From the NCBI RefSeq assembly GCF_003326795.1, contig NZ_JPWI01000005.1:218691-282690 (forward strand): a stretch of 64,000 bases of DNA. The letters run 5' to 3'. The DNA is from Thalassospira profundimaris (GTDB taxonomy: Bacteria; Pseudomonadota; Alphaproteobacteria; Rhodospirillales; Thalassospiraceae). The notes under the pieces were generated by a model. The model searched no databases and was not told the DNA's origin. It worked only from the letters and a program-made list of their open reading frames with translations. Of this stretch, positions 45,595 to 57,535 are shown piece after piece (positions within the stretch are counted from its first letter, which is position 1; each line of letters starts with the position of its first letter). The position numbers and the translations under genes were made by a program.

Positions 45595-46992
45595 TCAGGC
45601 GCTGCGGGTACTTTGCCCATTGGGTGTATCGGACGTATCGGACGCAAGGGAGGGCAAAGGACCGGGAGGAGCGATGCCAAACAGGCGGGTTGGCTTTTCG
45701 CGTCCACGCAAAGTGGCCTCGCCCCGATAAATCCATTCCGGAATGTCGGCATGATCGCCACATGTGTGCATGGTCGTCTCGGTCGCAAGGATATAGCTTC
45801 CATACTGCTTGTTCATGTTTTCAAGACGCGATGCCACATTGACGGCATCGCCATGCACGGTGAACGTCAGGCGGCTTTCCGAACCGACCGCACCAATAAT
45901 GATTTCGCCGGTATTGATCCCGCACCGGGTTTTGATCTTGCCGCCGAATGAATAGACCCGGCTTTCGGATATGTCCTGAATGGCCAATGCTGTGCGCACG
46001 GCATTAAGGGCGTGATCGGGGTCGGGCGTGACGGCGTTGAAGGTGATCAGCATGGCGTCGCCTTCAAACTGGGTGATGACGCCGCCAAAATGGGAGATCA
46101 CCGCATTAATCTCGGTGAAATATTCGTTGAGCATGGTTGCCAGTTCTTTTGGCGTCAGCTTTTCGGCTATCGACGAGAATCCCTCAATATCGGTAAACAT
46201 CACCGTCGCGGTAACGGCTTCACCGTCGCCGGGCTTGATTTGCTGATCCGCATGGGTGATGCGATCCGCAATTTCGGGGGAGACAAAGCGTGACAGATCG
46301 CGTGCGGCGATTTCATCGGTGACGGCCCGGATAAAGGATCGTTTGGCGCGCATCACGGCAATTGCCAGCACAAGGGACACCAGAAGGATTGCGATGATCT
46401 TGTCGATCTCGGCCCCGATCAGGATCGAGTTTGACGTCAGATACATCACATAGTCACGGGTGATCATGGCTTTGCCGCCTTCGCTCCAGACCGCATAGGT
46501 GGCAAGAGCAAGCCACCCAATTGCCGCAGTTGCACCGGCAATCAGAATGTAGCGCGGATCAAAGCGCAAACTGCGCAACGAGATGAAGATAAAGACATAC
46601 ATCATCGTCGGTGCTTTGAGATAGAAGCTCGCGGGCTGCATGTACTGGATATGGAAACTCCAGATCAGGACCATCAAAAGCCCGATATCGGCAATCACCG
46701 ATAAAGTCAGGAACCAGTCGGTCAGGGCATTGCGATAGGCCAGGGCAAGCCGTTTAAGAGTGAACAGATAATAAAGACCCAAAGCCCAGGGAACGGGGTG
46801 AATGCCGTTGCTCATGGTGGCACTTGGCGAGATGGCATAGAGACTGGCAAAGATGGTCACGAGTAGCAACTGAACCCAGCCGATCAGTTTTTCGCTTTCG
46901 TGCTGTTGCTTGTCGATTGCGGCCTGAACACGTTCGGGCAGGTGGCTGTGGGTTTTCTTGCCAAACAGGAATGCGCCAAGTGTGCTTCTCAT
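45595..46992 (-). CDS. Class III adenylate/guanylate cyclase with N-terminal membrane region
   Basis: 465 residues from the ATG at 46992; a long in-frame extension to 47574 runs through small RNA C and lacks family sequence, so it is rejected. About six membrane helices (residues 40-220) precede a short linker and a class III cyclase domain (about 255-440). Metal-binding Asp residues are in VMFTDIEGFSSIAEKL and GDAMLITFNA, and the transition-state region is LTFTVHGDAVNVASRLE. It should make cAMP, but a lysine/aspartate specificity pair was not checked. Signal input is unknown. Confidence 0.88.
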   Translation of the reverse strand: MRSTLGAFLFGKKTHSHLPERVQAAIDKQQHESEKLIGWVQLLLVTIFASLYAISPSATMSNGIHPVPWALGLYYLFTLKRLALAYRNALTDWFLTLSVIADIGLLMVLIWSFHIQYMQPASFYLKAPTMMYVFIFISLRSLRFDPRYILIAGATAAIGWLALATYAVWSEGGKAMITRDYVMYLTSNSILIGAEIDKIIAILLVSLVLAIAVMRAKRSFIRAVTDEIAARDLSRFVSPEIADRITHADQQIKPGDGEAVTATVMFTDIEGFSSIAEKLTPKELATMLNEYFTEINAVISHFGGVITQFEGDAMLITFNAVTPDPDHALNAVRTALAIQDISESRVYSFGGKIKTRCGINTGEIIIGAVGSESRLTFTVHGDAVNVASRLENMNKQYGSYILATETTMHTCGDHADIPEWIYRGEATLRGREKPTRLFGIAPPGPLPSLASDTSDTPNGQSTRSA

Positions 46993-47159
46993 TGTGCGTG
47001 GGTTCCCGGTTTCGGTGGCTGGTTTGCATTCCACCGTATCACTTCGCATGGCTCTTGAACCAGCGATCTTGCCAAAGGGCGTCATCTTCCGGTGATCGGG
47101 GGATGCGTTTGCCTGCATCTTGGTGCAGCAAGTAATTTTTTGGGAGGCCTGAAAAAGGC

Positions 47160-47345
47160 AAAAAAAAAGCCGGGCAACAAATGTGCCCGGCAAGTTTATC
47201 AGGGAGGCTTCACGTCTGGGAGACGTAGGACCCTTCGCAGGGCCCTGGGTAAGCCGGACAGGGCGTCCGGCTAAGACCGAAAATTCGGTCAGGGAGAAAA
47301 CTCTGTACCGCGGTGCGGTGTGTACCGCTGCGGTTCGAAAGGAAA
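47160..47345 (-). ncRNA. Candidate small RNA C (minus strand, C-rich)
   Basis: Reading down the minus strand: hairpin AGCCGGAC/GTCCGGCT, then hairpin ACGTCT-CCC-AGACGT (47212-47226), an unpaired AAGCCTCCCTG (47210-47200), and terminator GCCGGGC/GCCCGGC (47169-47191) with nine T (47168-47160). An upstream CTCCCTGACCGA segment adds another C-rich element. The 5' end is only approximate. The hairpin plus AAGCCTCCCTG block is repeated almost identically in RNA D. It sits upstream of the cyclase gene on the same strand. Confidence 0.68.
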
Positions 47346-47528
47346 GATAGCGTTTTTGCCGGGAAAGACCACTGCCAAATTGCTCTTTCAGCCATGCAAA
47401 ATCTGCATAAATGTTGGGCGAGGCGTTGTTGTCATCTAACATATTGATAAAAAAGAGAAATATTTGGTTTAATCGTGTTGCTTGCTTGAGAAATGAGCAG
47501 GAACCGGGAGATTTTGTTGTGCAGGAGC

Positions 47529-47690
47529 AAAAAAAAAGCCGGTAGCAGGGGGGGGAGCTACCGGCAAAGATCAACAGGGAGGCTTACGTCTGGGAGACGT
47601 AGGGAATCTTGGGGAAGATTCCGATGTTGGATATCGTTCCAACGGACGGATCATGCGGAGATCAGGGAAGCTGAAGCGGTTTCGCTTTCG
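47529..47690 (-). ncRNA. Candidate small RNA D (paralogue of C)
   Basis: Minus-strand order: hairpin GTTGGA/TCCAAC, hairpin GGAATCTT-CCCC-AAGATTCC (47603-47622), hairpin TACGTCT-CCC-AGACGTA (47585-47601), unpaired AAGCCTCCCTG (47575-47585), and terminator GCCGGTAGC/GCTACCGGC (47538-47565) whose loop is eight C flanked by T, followed by nine T (47537-47529). Every hairpin loop is C-only or C-rich. The promoter is expected in the AT-rich 47700-47760. The 5' end is approximate. Confidence 0.7.
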
Positions 47691-48117
47691 CGCTTGCTCA
47701 CAACTTATGATGCAAATATACGAATGCTTATCTCTAATTTAAAATAGAATAATATCAGACCAACCATGCATATAGCGCATGGCAGAAAAATGTCAGTAAT
47801 TTTAAGCAATTATGACGTGCCCCGCGTCTGACGCATCTTCAAACAGGTGAATGTGGGCGTGACTGTTACCGCTTATCCAAGCATTTTTGCATGAAACTCT
47901 TGATTGGGATTGCCTGAAGGTTGCGGCTTGTTGAGAAATGATGCCTAAAAGTTGCGGGGCTAGGGGTGCTATATGAACCTGCCGGATCAGGCGATGCAGG
48001 ACTGTGAACTGAATAAGCAGCTTAGGCAGGCGCGTCTCGGCTTGTGTCAGGCTTCAGGTGCCATGCAATTGGCTGTCCTTTGGGGAGTCGTCAATTGTTT
48101 GCGTCATCCGCAAGACA
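47691..48117. other. Long gap between small RNA D and the LysR gene, no gene supported
   Basis: AT-rich at the left (47700-47760, probable promoter of RNA D) with otherwise ordinary composition. One 100-codon frame (47973-48275) with an acceptable AGGGG site runs into the LysR terminator and antisense to the LysR gene, so I do not call it. Confidence 0.5.
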
Positions 48118-48125
48118 AAACGGCC

Positions 48126-48149
48126 CGGAAAACCGGGCCGTTGGTAATG
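48126..48149 (-). terminator. Intrinsic terminator after the LysR gene
   Basis: AACGGCCCGG and CCGGGCCGTT form a 10-bp stem with a four-base loop; on the minus strand it ends in GTTTTGTC. It follows the LysR stop (48170) closely. Confidence 0.7.
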
Positions 48150-48169
48150 TCATATGGCAGCGGGGCAGG

Positions 48170-49099
48170 TTATTTATCAGTGCTGGCCGATGTTGCGGCG
48201 GCGGCTGCCTTTGCCTTGACCTTCGAGATTTCCTCGATCAGGAAATCGCGGAATACGGCAATGCGTTTTGAATGACGCAATTCTTCAGGATAAACGAAAT
48301 AGGCGTCAAAACTTGGTCCTTCGAGTTCCGGCAGAATGCGGACCAGATTGCTGTTGGTCGGCAGCAGGTAGTCTGGCAGGGCCGAAATGCCAAGACCGGA
48401 CTCGGTCGCACGGAAAATCCCGTAGATATTGTTCAGCTTCAGGATCGGGCGCATGTCCGGTTTGAATTGCTGCGCGGTCGCCATCATCCAGTTGACGTTT
48501 GAAACTGGCGGGCGCGCATCGGCACCATAGATGATCAGACGGTGATCCTTGAGATCTTCGGGCGTCTTGGGCATGCCGTACTGCTTGATATATTCCGGCG
48601 ATGCAAAGACGTGATAGCGCAGTGTCATGAGCTGACGCTGGACCAGGTCGGCCTGACGGGGCGGCTGCATACGGATGGCGACATCGGCCTCGCGCATGGC
48701 AAGATCGAGTTCTTCGTCATTAAGCACCAGCGACAGTTCGATTTCCGGGTAGCGTTCCAGGAATTCATTGATGCGCGGGGTCAGCCAGGTCGAACCAAAG
48801 GCAACCGTGGTGGTGACTTTCAGCGGGCCGCTTGGACGTTCCTTGGATTCCCGAATGCGGGCCTCGGCCATCGATAATTTGGCAAAGACGTCATGCGCAG
48901 TACGATAGAGAAGTTCACCCTGTTCGGTCAGGATCAGGCCACGGGCGTGACGATGAAAGAGCGGAACCTTCACACTTTCTTCAAGTGCACTGATCTGCCG
49001 GCTTACAGCCGACTGGCTCAGATTAAGGTTTTCCCCTGCGTGAGTGAAGCTTCCGGCTTCCGCAACAGCGTGAAATACACGCAGCTTGTCCCAGTCCAT
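48170..49099 (-). CDS. LysR-family transcriptional regulator (GcvA-like)
   Basis: 309 residues from the ATG at 49099, which has AGGAG 8 bases upstream; an ATG at 49120 is the alternative. N-terminal helix-turn-helix (LRVFHAVAEAGSFTHAGENLNLSQSAVSRQISALE, about 5-40), effector domain after 90, and an Ala/Lys-rich tail. It follows trxB on the same strand in an arrangement common in alphaproteobacteria, but a terminator lies between them, so it probably has its own promoter. The regulated genes are unknown. Confidence 0.88.
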   Translation of the reverse strand: MDWDKLRVFHAVAEAGSFTHAGENLNLSQSAVSRQISALEESVKVPLFHRHARGLILTEQGELLYRTAHDVFAKLSMAEARIRESKERPSGPLKVTTTVAFGSTWLTPRINEFLERYPEIELSLVLNDEELDLAMREADVAIRMQPPRQADLVQRQLMTLRYHVFASPEYIKQYGMPKTPEDLKDHRLIIYGADARPPVSNVNWMMATAQQFKPDMRPILKLNNIYGIFRATESGLGISALPDYLLPTNSNLVRILPELEGPSFDAYFVYPEELRHSKRIAVFRDFLIEEISKVKAKAAAAATSASTDK

Positions 49100-49352
49100 A
49101 GACCCGCTCCTAGATGTCACTGCCGCACGGTTCTGCGCCAGTCCCCTGATAATACTTCTCTTCTTTTATGGGTAATTTGGTTTCAACACTGTTAAGCGCG
49201 TCACACAAACGACCCAACCGCACAATTAATAACCAATATGAGGCCTGCAGCATTTTCTGCAAGCAGGCATTTTCCCATTATTCATTTTCAAATATGGGCG
49301 TTTTTTGTGAAATGTCAGGCAATTGGCCGGATCAAAGCAATTTGGAACCATG

Positions 49353-49380
49353 AAAAAAGGGGATGCAAAAATGCATCCCC
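49353..49380 (-). terminator. Intrinsic terminator after trxB
   Basis: A perfect 9-bp stem GGGGATGCA (49359-49367) / TGCATCCCC (49372-49380) with an AAAA loop is followed on the minus strand by six T (49358-49353), 75 bases after the trxB stop. Confidence 0.88.
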
Positions 49381-49454
49381 CAATCTCGGTCCGAGCCACT
49401 TGTCATGGATCGTATGCGTGTCCCGGATTTGTCAGGGCGCGCTTCGCGTCCCGA

Positions 49455-50405
49455 TCATGCTTCGTGTTCAGCGATGAACTTTTCAGCTTCAAGGGCGGCC
49501 ATGCAGCCCATGCCAGCCGCGGTCACGGCCTGACGGTAAACCTTGTCGGTCACGTCGCCTGCGGCAAACACGCCCGGTACGTTGGTAACCGTACTGCCCG
49601 GCTTTACCAGAACATAGTTTTCGTCATCCATGTCGACCTGGCCTTTGAAAACTGCGGTTGCCGGATCGTGACCAATCGCAACAAAGAAACCATCGGCCGG
49701 AATGTCGGTGACTTCGTCGGTTTTAATGTTGCGGACACGTACCGCCTCGACGCCATCCATCGGGCCGTCGCCGCCCAGAATGTCGTCAACAACACTGTCC
49801 CAGACCACATCGATCTTTTCGTGTTTCAGAAGACGCTCCTGAAGCATCTTTTCGGCGCGCAGTTCATCGCGGCGGTGGATCAGGGTCACCTTCGAGCAGA
49901 TCCCGGCAAGATAGAGTGCTTCTTCAACGGCGGTGTTGCCGCCGCCAACAACCGTGACCGGTTTGTTGCGATAGAAGAACCCGTCACAGGTTGCGCACGC
50001 CGAAACACCGCGACCGTTGAATTTCTCTTCGCCCGGGAGACCAAGCCAGCGCGCCTGTGCGCCGGTCGAAATGATCACGGTTTGCGCAATATAGGTATCG
50101 CCGGAGTCGCCTTTGCAGACGAACGGACGTTTGGAAAAATCGACTTCGGTAATCAGGTCATGCACCATTTTGGTGCCGACATGTTCGGCCTGTGCCTTCA
50201 TCTGATCCATCAGCCATGGACCCTGAATGACATCGGCAAAGCCCGGGAAGTTTTCGACATCGGTGGTGATCGTCAACTGCCCGCCCGGCTGAAGGCCCAT
50301 GACCATCATGGGTTCAAGGTTGGCACGTGCGGCATAGATTGCCGCTGTGTAGCCAGCAGGGCCGGAGCCGATGATAAGGACTTTGGTCTGATGTTCCTGG
50401 GCCAT
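49455..50405 (-). CDS. trxB: Thioredoxin reductase
   Basis: 316 residues from the ATG at 50405 (MAQEHQTKVLIIGSGPAGYT). The longer frame to 50483 adds a non-conserved leader. FAD-binding GSGPAGYTAAIYAARA (near 12-27), redox-active CATC (near 136-139) in ACATCDGFF, and NADP-binding GGGNTAVEEALYL are present. It reduces thioredoxin with NADPH in the cytoplasm. Confidence 0.96.
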   Translation of the reverse strand: MAQEHQTKVLIIGSGPAGYTAAIYAARANLEPMMVMGLQPGGQLTITTDVENFPGFADVIQGPWLMDQMKAQAEHVGTKMVHDLITEVDFSKRPFVCKGDSGDTYIAQTVIISTGAQARWLGLPGEEKFNGRGVSACATCDGFFYRNKPVTVVGGGNTAVEEALYLAGICSKVTLIHRRDELRAEKMLQERLLKHEKIDVVWDSVVDDILGGDGPMDGVEAVRVRNIKTDEVTDIPADGFFVAIGHDPATAVFKGQVDMDDENYVLVKPGSTVTNVPGVFAAGDVTDKVYRQAVTAAGMGCMAALEAEKFIAEHEA

Positions 50406-50750
50406 GTTCTTTGTATCTGTCCGAGATTGATAAAAGCTGCCGTCGAACATATGGGCAGTCTGAACAAGACGCAACCGCTTCACGTAAACTTTGCCTGCGC
50501 AAAATGGCGTTTTTTGAATGGTGAAATTTTACGGTCGAAACAGGTAGTTTTGCTATGGCCTTGAAGGACACGGACAAGGCCGGTTTTCGAGGCGGTCAGG
50601 GGGGCCAAAAAGCGGTTTTTACTGCATTTTCAGTTACGGCATCCAAGCACAAGATTGCATTCCTGATCGGAATATATTATTGCCAGCAACTTGCCTCGCT
50701 GTAATATTGTTTCAATCGGGGTAACTTTCGCGCACAGAATCGAGGAATAA

Positions 50751-51236
50751 ATGCAACGGGTCAAACTCGACAAGATCGACCGCAGAATTTTGCGCGATCT
50801 ACAGGAAGATGGCCGCATGACCAATGTGGAACTTGCACGACGTGCAGGTATCTCGGCCCCACCCTGTTTGCGTCGTGTGCGCGCACTCGAAGAAACCGGC
50901 TTTATTCAGGGCTATCATGCCGATGTTGACGCGCAGGCGCTTGGTTACAATGTGACCGTGTTTGCGATGGTCGGTCTTGCAAGCCAGGCCGAACATGACC
51001 TTCGCGCATTTGAATCCCGTGCCGCGAACTGGCCGGAAGTTCGCGAATGCCACATGGTGGCAGGCGAGATGGATTTTCTGCTCAAGATCGTTTCACACAG
51101 CTGGGACGAGTATCAAAAGTTCCTGACCACGGAACTGACCGTTGCTGAAAACGTCAATCACGTGAAGTCGGCCCTGTCGATCCGAACTGCGAAAAACATG
51201 CCCGGTGTTCCGATTGATATAGATGCCGAAGACTGA
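50751..51236 (+). CDS. Lrp/AsnC-family transcriptional regulator
   Basis: 161 residues. N-terminal helix-turn-helix (ILRDLQEDGRMTNVELARRAGISAPPCLRRVRALEETG, about 11-48) and a C-terminal RAM/AsnC domain (GYNVTVFAMVGLASQAEHDLRAF, then VAGEMDFLLKIV). The divergent trxB lies 345 bases away. Substrates such as leucine or other amino acids are typical for this family. Confidence 0.9.
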   Translation: MQRVKLDKIDRRILRDLQEDGRMTNVELARRAGISAPPCLRRVRALEETGFIQGYHADVDAQALGYNVTVFAMVGLASQAEHDLRAFESRAANWPEVRECHMVAGEMDFLLKIVSHSWDEYQKFLTTELTVAENVNHVKSALSIRTAKNMPGVPIDIDAED

Positions 51237-51263
51237 GCCCCGACGGTCTCGCGAAGCTTCATG

Positions 51264-51293
51264 AACCGGTGTCGATCAGACACCGGTTTTTTT
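51264..51293 (+). terminator. Intrinsic terminator after the Lrp gene
   Basis: A 10-bp perfect stem AACCGGTGTC (51264-51273) / GACACCGGTT (51279-51288) with a five-base loop ends in a run of T, 28 bases after the stop. Confidence 0.88.
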
Positions 51294-51611
51294 GTGCCCG
51301 GAGTTCGTGCCGTGGCCACTTCCTGCAGACGAGGTCCGAGGCCACCTGTTTGCGGTTTATGCCATTCGCTCACATCAAGGGTGGCATGCGTCAGAGGAGG
51401 GGCGTTGGGGTTCTTCGGTAGCTGGTTTTGGCTGTCGATTAAGTATTTGAAATAAAATGTTTAATTCAAAATTCGGCAGGAATCTGGTCTAAATTCTGTC
51501 AGAATAACCCCACTAAACGTAAGGATGAAAATCCTTGTAAAGGCTGTCGTTTAACCATACATACCTTTGTACCTATACTAATGGGATAGTTATTATATAT
51601 AAGGGTAATAG
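51294..51611. other. Gap before the small membrane protein, no gene supported
   Basis: The right half (51440-51600) is strongly AT-rich with TTAAGTATTTGAAATAAAA-type stretches and likely holds the promoter of the next two genes. No coding frame stands out. Confidence 0.45.
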
Positions 51612-51989
51612 TTGGAAGCGTTCAAAACTCTCCACAAAACCAGAGACATAGCGACCACAACAGAACCCGGATGGTCGGGAATTGTGCCAACAATGATGTT
51701 CGCCCTGGCGGGGGTATTGTTGCTGGTGTTGCTGTCATACCGTCCGTCGGACGGGATGGCAGGTGTCGGTATGGTTTTCCCGCTGTCCCTGTCTGAGGAT
51801 GAAATCCTTTCACAGGTCGGTGCGGCGGGTGGTCGTGTGGTCAGGTTTGGTGGTTTCGGGCATATGGCTGTTGTCGTTCGTGATGATGGCATGGTGCCCA
51901 AGGCCGACGATTTCGGCGCGATGTTTGCCCTGTCTCCGCTGGTTGCTTCGGTATGTTTTGACTCTGGCGAAACCAGTAACCCTTTTTGA
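51612..51989 (+). CDS. Hypothetical single-pass membrane protein
   Basis: 125 residues from a TTG at 51612 that has AAGGG 6 bases upstream; internal ATGs near 51690 are alternatives. One membrane helix (about 27-43, [16 protein letters not shown]), then a soluble domain with repeated [19 protein letters not shown]. It resembles short unannotated proteobacterial proteins in layout, but I do not recognise it. It ends 17 bases before the chemoreceptor gene on the same strand. Confidence 0.55.
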   Translation: MEAFKTLHKTRDIATTTEPGWSGIVPTMMFALAGVLLLVLLSYRPSDGMAGVGMVFPLSLSEDEILSQVGAAGGRVVRFGGFGHMAVVVRDDGMVPKADDFGAMFALSPLVASVCFDSGETSNPF

Positions 51990-52006
51990 CGTTTGGGTAT
52001 GTGTTT

Positions 52007-53470
52007 ATGGAAAAGTTACTTGAAATTCGGGCGAACGCGCTCAGGGCATTGTTTGTGATTCTGGCACTGCATATCCCGCTAAGCGGTATTGCAGGTTACA
52101 TTGCCAGCAACGATGCCGTGTCTCCGGCCATTGCCAGTGCAGTGTTTGCTGTCATCGCTTTTGTGATCTATCGCATCGCAGGTGAACAGGCCCAGATTTC
52201 ACGCTTTATCGTATCGTCTGCCATGATCTTGCAAGTCGGGGTGCTGGTCTATGCATTCCGCGGGCATCCCTGGCAGATTGACATACATATGTATTTCTTT
52301 GCTGCCCTTGCCGTACTTGGTGCGCTTGTGTGCTGGAAGACAATCGTTGTCGTGTCGGGGGTCATTGCGCTTCATCACCTGATTTTGAACTTTGCGGTTC
52401 CCTATTGGGTTTTCCCCGAGGGGGCGCAGTTCTGGCGTGTTGTCCTGCATGCGGTGATTGTGATTGTCGAGGCAGGTGTTCTGATCTGGTCGTGCAAAAG
52501 CCTTTATAACACGCTGGCCAATGCGGAAACTGCACGTACCGAGGCGGTCGAAGCGGCAAAAGCAGCAGAAGATCTGCTGGCCCAGAATGAGCAACTTCGC
52601 AAACAGCGCCAGATCGAACGTGATCAGTTCAAGCGCGAACTGGCTGACCAGATTTCAGCGATGATCGGCAAATCGGCCAGTGCGGTGGACGCGGAGTCCG
52701 TTCAATTGCAAGATCGGGCGCAGGTGATGAATGAGCGTGCCCGTGTTGGTCGTGAAGCATCCAAGGGTGCGGTTCATGCATCTGAAGAAACCTCGCAAAA
52801 CGTTGAGTCTGCTGCATCCGCAGTCGACGAAATCAATGCGTCGGCCGAGGAAATCTCGCGTCAGATCGGGCGTGCGCGCGAAATCACCAACAATGCGGTG
52901 GATCGTTCGACAACGGCAAGTGAACGGATTGAATGGCTGTCGAATGCGGCAGAAAAGATTGGCGAAGTCGTCAATCTGATTACCGATATCGCATCGCAGA
53001 CCAACCTTCTGGCATTGAACGCAACCATTGAGGCCGCGCGCGCTGGCGAAGCAGGCAAAGGCTTTGCTGTTGTTGCCAACGAGGTCAAAAACCTCGCTAA
53101 CCAGACTGCGCGTGCGACCGACGAGATCGCCCAGCAGATTGCCGAAATCCAGGCTGCAACCGGGGATTCCGTGTCGGCGGTCAAGGGGGTATCGGAAACC
53201 ATCGGCGATATGGTCGAAGTGGCCGCAACGATTTCCTCGACCATGGAACAGCAGCAGTCAGCAACCCGCGAGATTGCGCAAAGCCTTGGCATTACGGTTG
53301 AAGCTACCCGCGATCTTTCGGATCTGATCCATCAGTTGTCGCAGATCGCCGAAGAAACCGGTGCGACCGCAACCGAAATGCTTGGCAGTGCCGATCATCT
53401 TGGTTCAGAGGCAACCGACCTTAACCGTAATATCGAAGCGGTTCTCGAACGTCTGGCAAAAGCCGGATAA
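52007..53470 (+). CDS. Methyl-accepting chemotaxis protein
   Basis: 487 residues from the ATG at 52007 ([19 protein letters not shown]); a TTG at 51986 would overlap the previous gene. Five or six membrane helices (residues 15-170) replace the usual periplasmic ligand domain, then a coiled coil and a signalling domain (about 270-470) with the hairpin tip [32 protein letters not shown] sequence. It probably senses a membrane or energy signal. No HAMP is obvious. Confidence 0.9.
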   Translation: MEKLLEIRANALRALFVILALHIPLSGIAGYIASNDAVSPAIASAVFAVIAFVIYRIAGEQAQISRFIVSSAMILQVGVLVYAFRGHPWQIDIHMYFFAALAVLGALVCWKTIVVVSGVIALHHLILNFAVPYWVFPEGAQFWRVVLHAVIVIVEAGVLIWSCKSLYNTLANAETARTEAVEAAKAAEDLLAQNEQLRKQRQIERDQFKRELADQISAMIGKSASAVDAESVQLQDRAQVMNERARVGREASKGAVHASEETSQNVESAASAVDEINASAEEISRQIGRAREITNNAVDRSTTASERIEWLSNAAEKIGEVVNLITDIASQTNLLALNATIEAARAGEAGKGFAVVANEVKNLANQTARATDEIAQQIAEIQAATGDSVSAVKGVSETIGDMVEVAATISSTMEQQQSATREIAQSLGITVEATRDLSDLIHQLSQIAEETGATATEMLGSADHLGSEATDLNRNIEAVLERLAKAG

Positions 53471-53497
53471 TCAATTACGATAGACGTCCCAACGTGC

Positions 53498-53528
53498 AAA
53501 GGCCGGACATTAATTTGCCCGGCCTTTT
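53498..53528 (+). terminator. Intrinsic terminator after the chemoreceptor gene
   Basis: AAAGGCCGG (53498-53506) / CCGGCCTTT (53519-53527) forms a 9-bp stem, 28 bases after the stop, ending in TTTTG. Confidence 0.75.
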
Positions 53529-53561
53529 GTTTGATATCGGTTCATGTCGATCTGGCGGCAT

Positions 53562-53592
53562 AAAAAAAACGGCCCGAAATGCATCGGACCGT
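53562..53592 (-). terminator. Intrinsic terminator after greA
   Basis: ACGGCCCGA (53569-53577) / TCGGACCGT (53584-53592), one mismatch, is followed on the minus strand by eight T (53569-53562), 25 bases after the greA stop. Confidence 0.8.
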
Positions 53593-53617
53593 TTTCCTGA
53601 TCTGGGTGTTTTCCGAT

Positions 53618-54091
53618 TTACGAGAAATCGACCTTCAGAATTTCATAGCTTTTGATGCCGCCCGGGACGGTTACTTCGACGGAGTCACCAACAGACTTGC
53701 CAATCAACGCACGCCCAATCGGCGAGGTCGTTGAAATGCGGCCAGCATTGATGTCAGCCTCAATCGGGCCAACAACCTGATAGGTGGTTTCTTCGTCGGT
53801 ATCTTCGTCGACAAGATCAACCTTTGCGCCGAACTTGACAACGCTGCCCGCCAGGGACGGAACGTCGATAACTTCGGAACGGCTCAGGACATCTTCGAGC
53901 TCGGCAATACGACCTTCGCAGAAACTTTGGCGTTCGCGTGCGGCATGGTATTCGGCATTTTCCGAAAGATCACCATGTTCGCGGGCTTCCGCGATTGCCT
54001 TGATGATTTCAAGACGTTCGACGGACTTGCGATGCTTCAGTTCTTCTTCGAGGCGCTGATGCCCTTGCGGGGTCATTGGTACTTTTTCCAT
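53618..54091 (-). CDS. greA: Transcription elongation factor GreA
   Basis: 157 residues from the ATG at 54091 ([20 protein letters not shown]), the normal GreA length; a GTG at 54100 is possible. N-terminal coiled coil with the acidic tip ([23 protein letters not shown], about 39-60) and the C-terminal FKBP-like domain ([20 protein letters not shown]). It stimulates RNA cleavage by backtracked RNA polymerase. It is next to carB on the same strand with a terminator between. Confidence 0.96.
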   Translation of the reverse strand: MEKVPMTPQGHQRLEEELKHRKSVERLEIIKAIAEAREHGDLSENAEYHAARERQSFCEGRIAELEDVLSRSEVIDVPSLAGSVVKFGAKVDLVDEDTDEETTYQVVGPIEADINAGRISTTSPIGRALIGKSVGDSVEVTVPGGIKSYEILKVDFS

Positions 54092-54135
54092 CGCGCTCAC
54101 AGCCTATTCTTATTAGAGGTCGATACTACAAAATC

Positions 54136-54165
54136 AACCGCCCGGCATTTTACCGCCGGGCGGTT
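54136..54165 (-). terminator. Intrinsic terminator after carB
   Basis: AACCGCCCGGC (54136-54146) / GCCGGGCGGTT (54155-54165), 11 bp with an 8-base loop, lies 31 bases after the carB stop; on the minus strand it continues TTGATTTTG. Confidence 0.8.
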
Positions 54166-54196
54166 TAAACTGTTCAGTCGGGTTCGGTGAAGAACC

Positions 54197-57439
<3,243 letters not shown>

Positions 57440-57535
57440 GTCGTTTTCCGCTTTTCGCAGGGCGGGCGCACGTGCTGCACCGCCTCGTTTAAGTCCGTTA
57501 ATCGCGTATCTTTGGAGCGTGTCCTGACCCGGAGA

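Noticed and set aside
47973..48275. 100-codon plus-strand frame before the LysR gene
   Set aside because: It has an acceptable AGGGG site but runs through the LysR terminator and 105 bases of its coding region in antisense; no family features.
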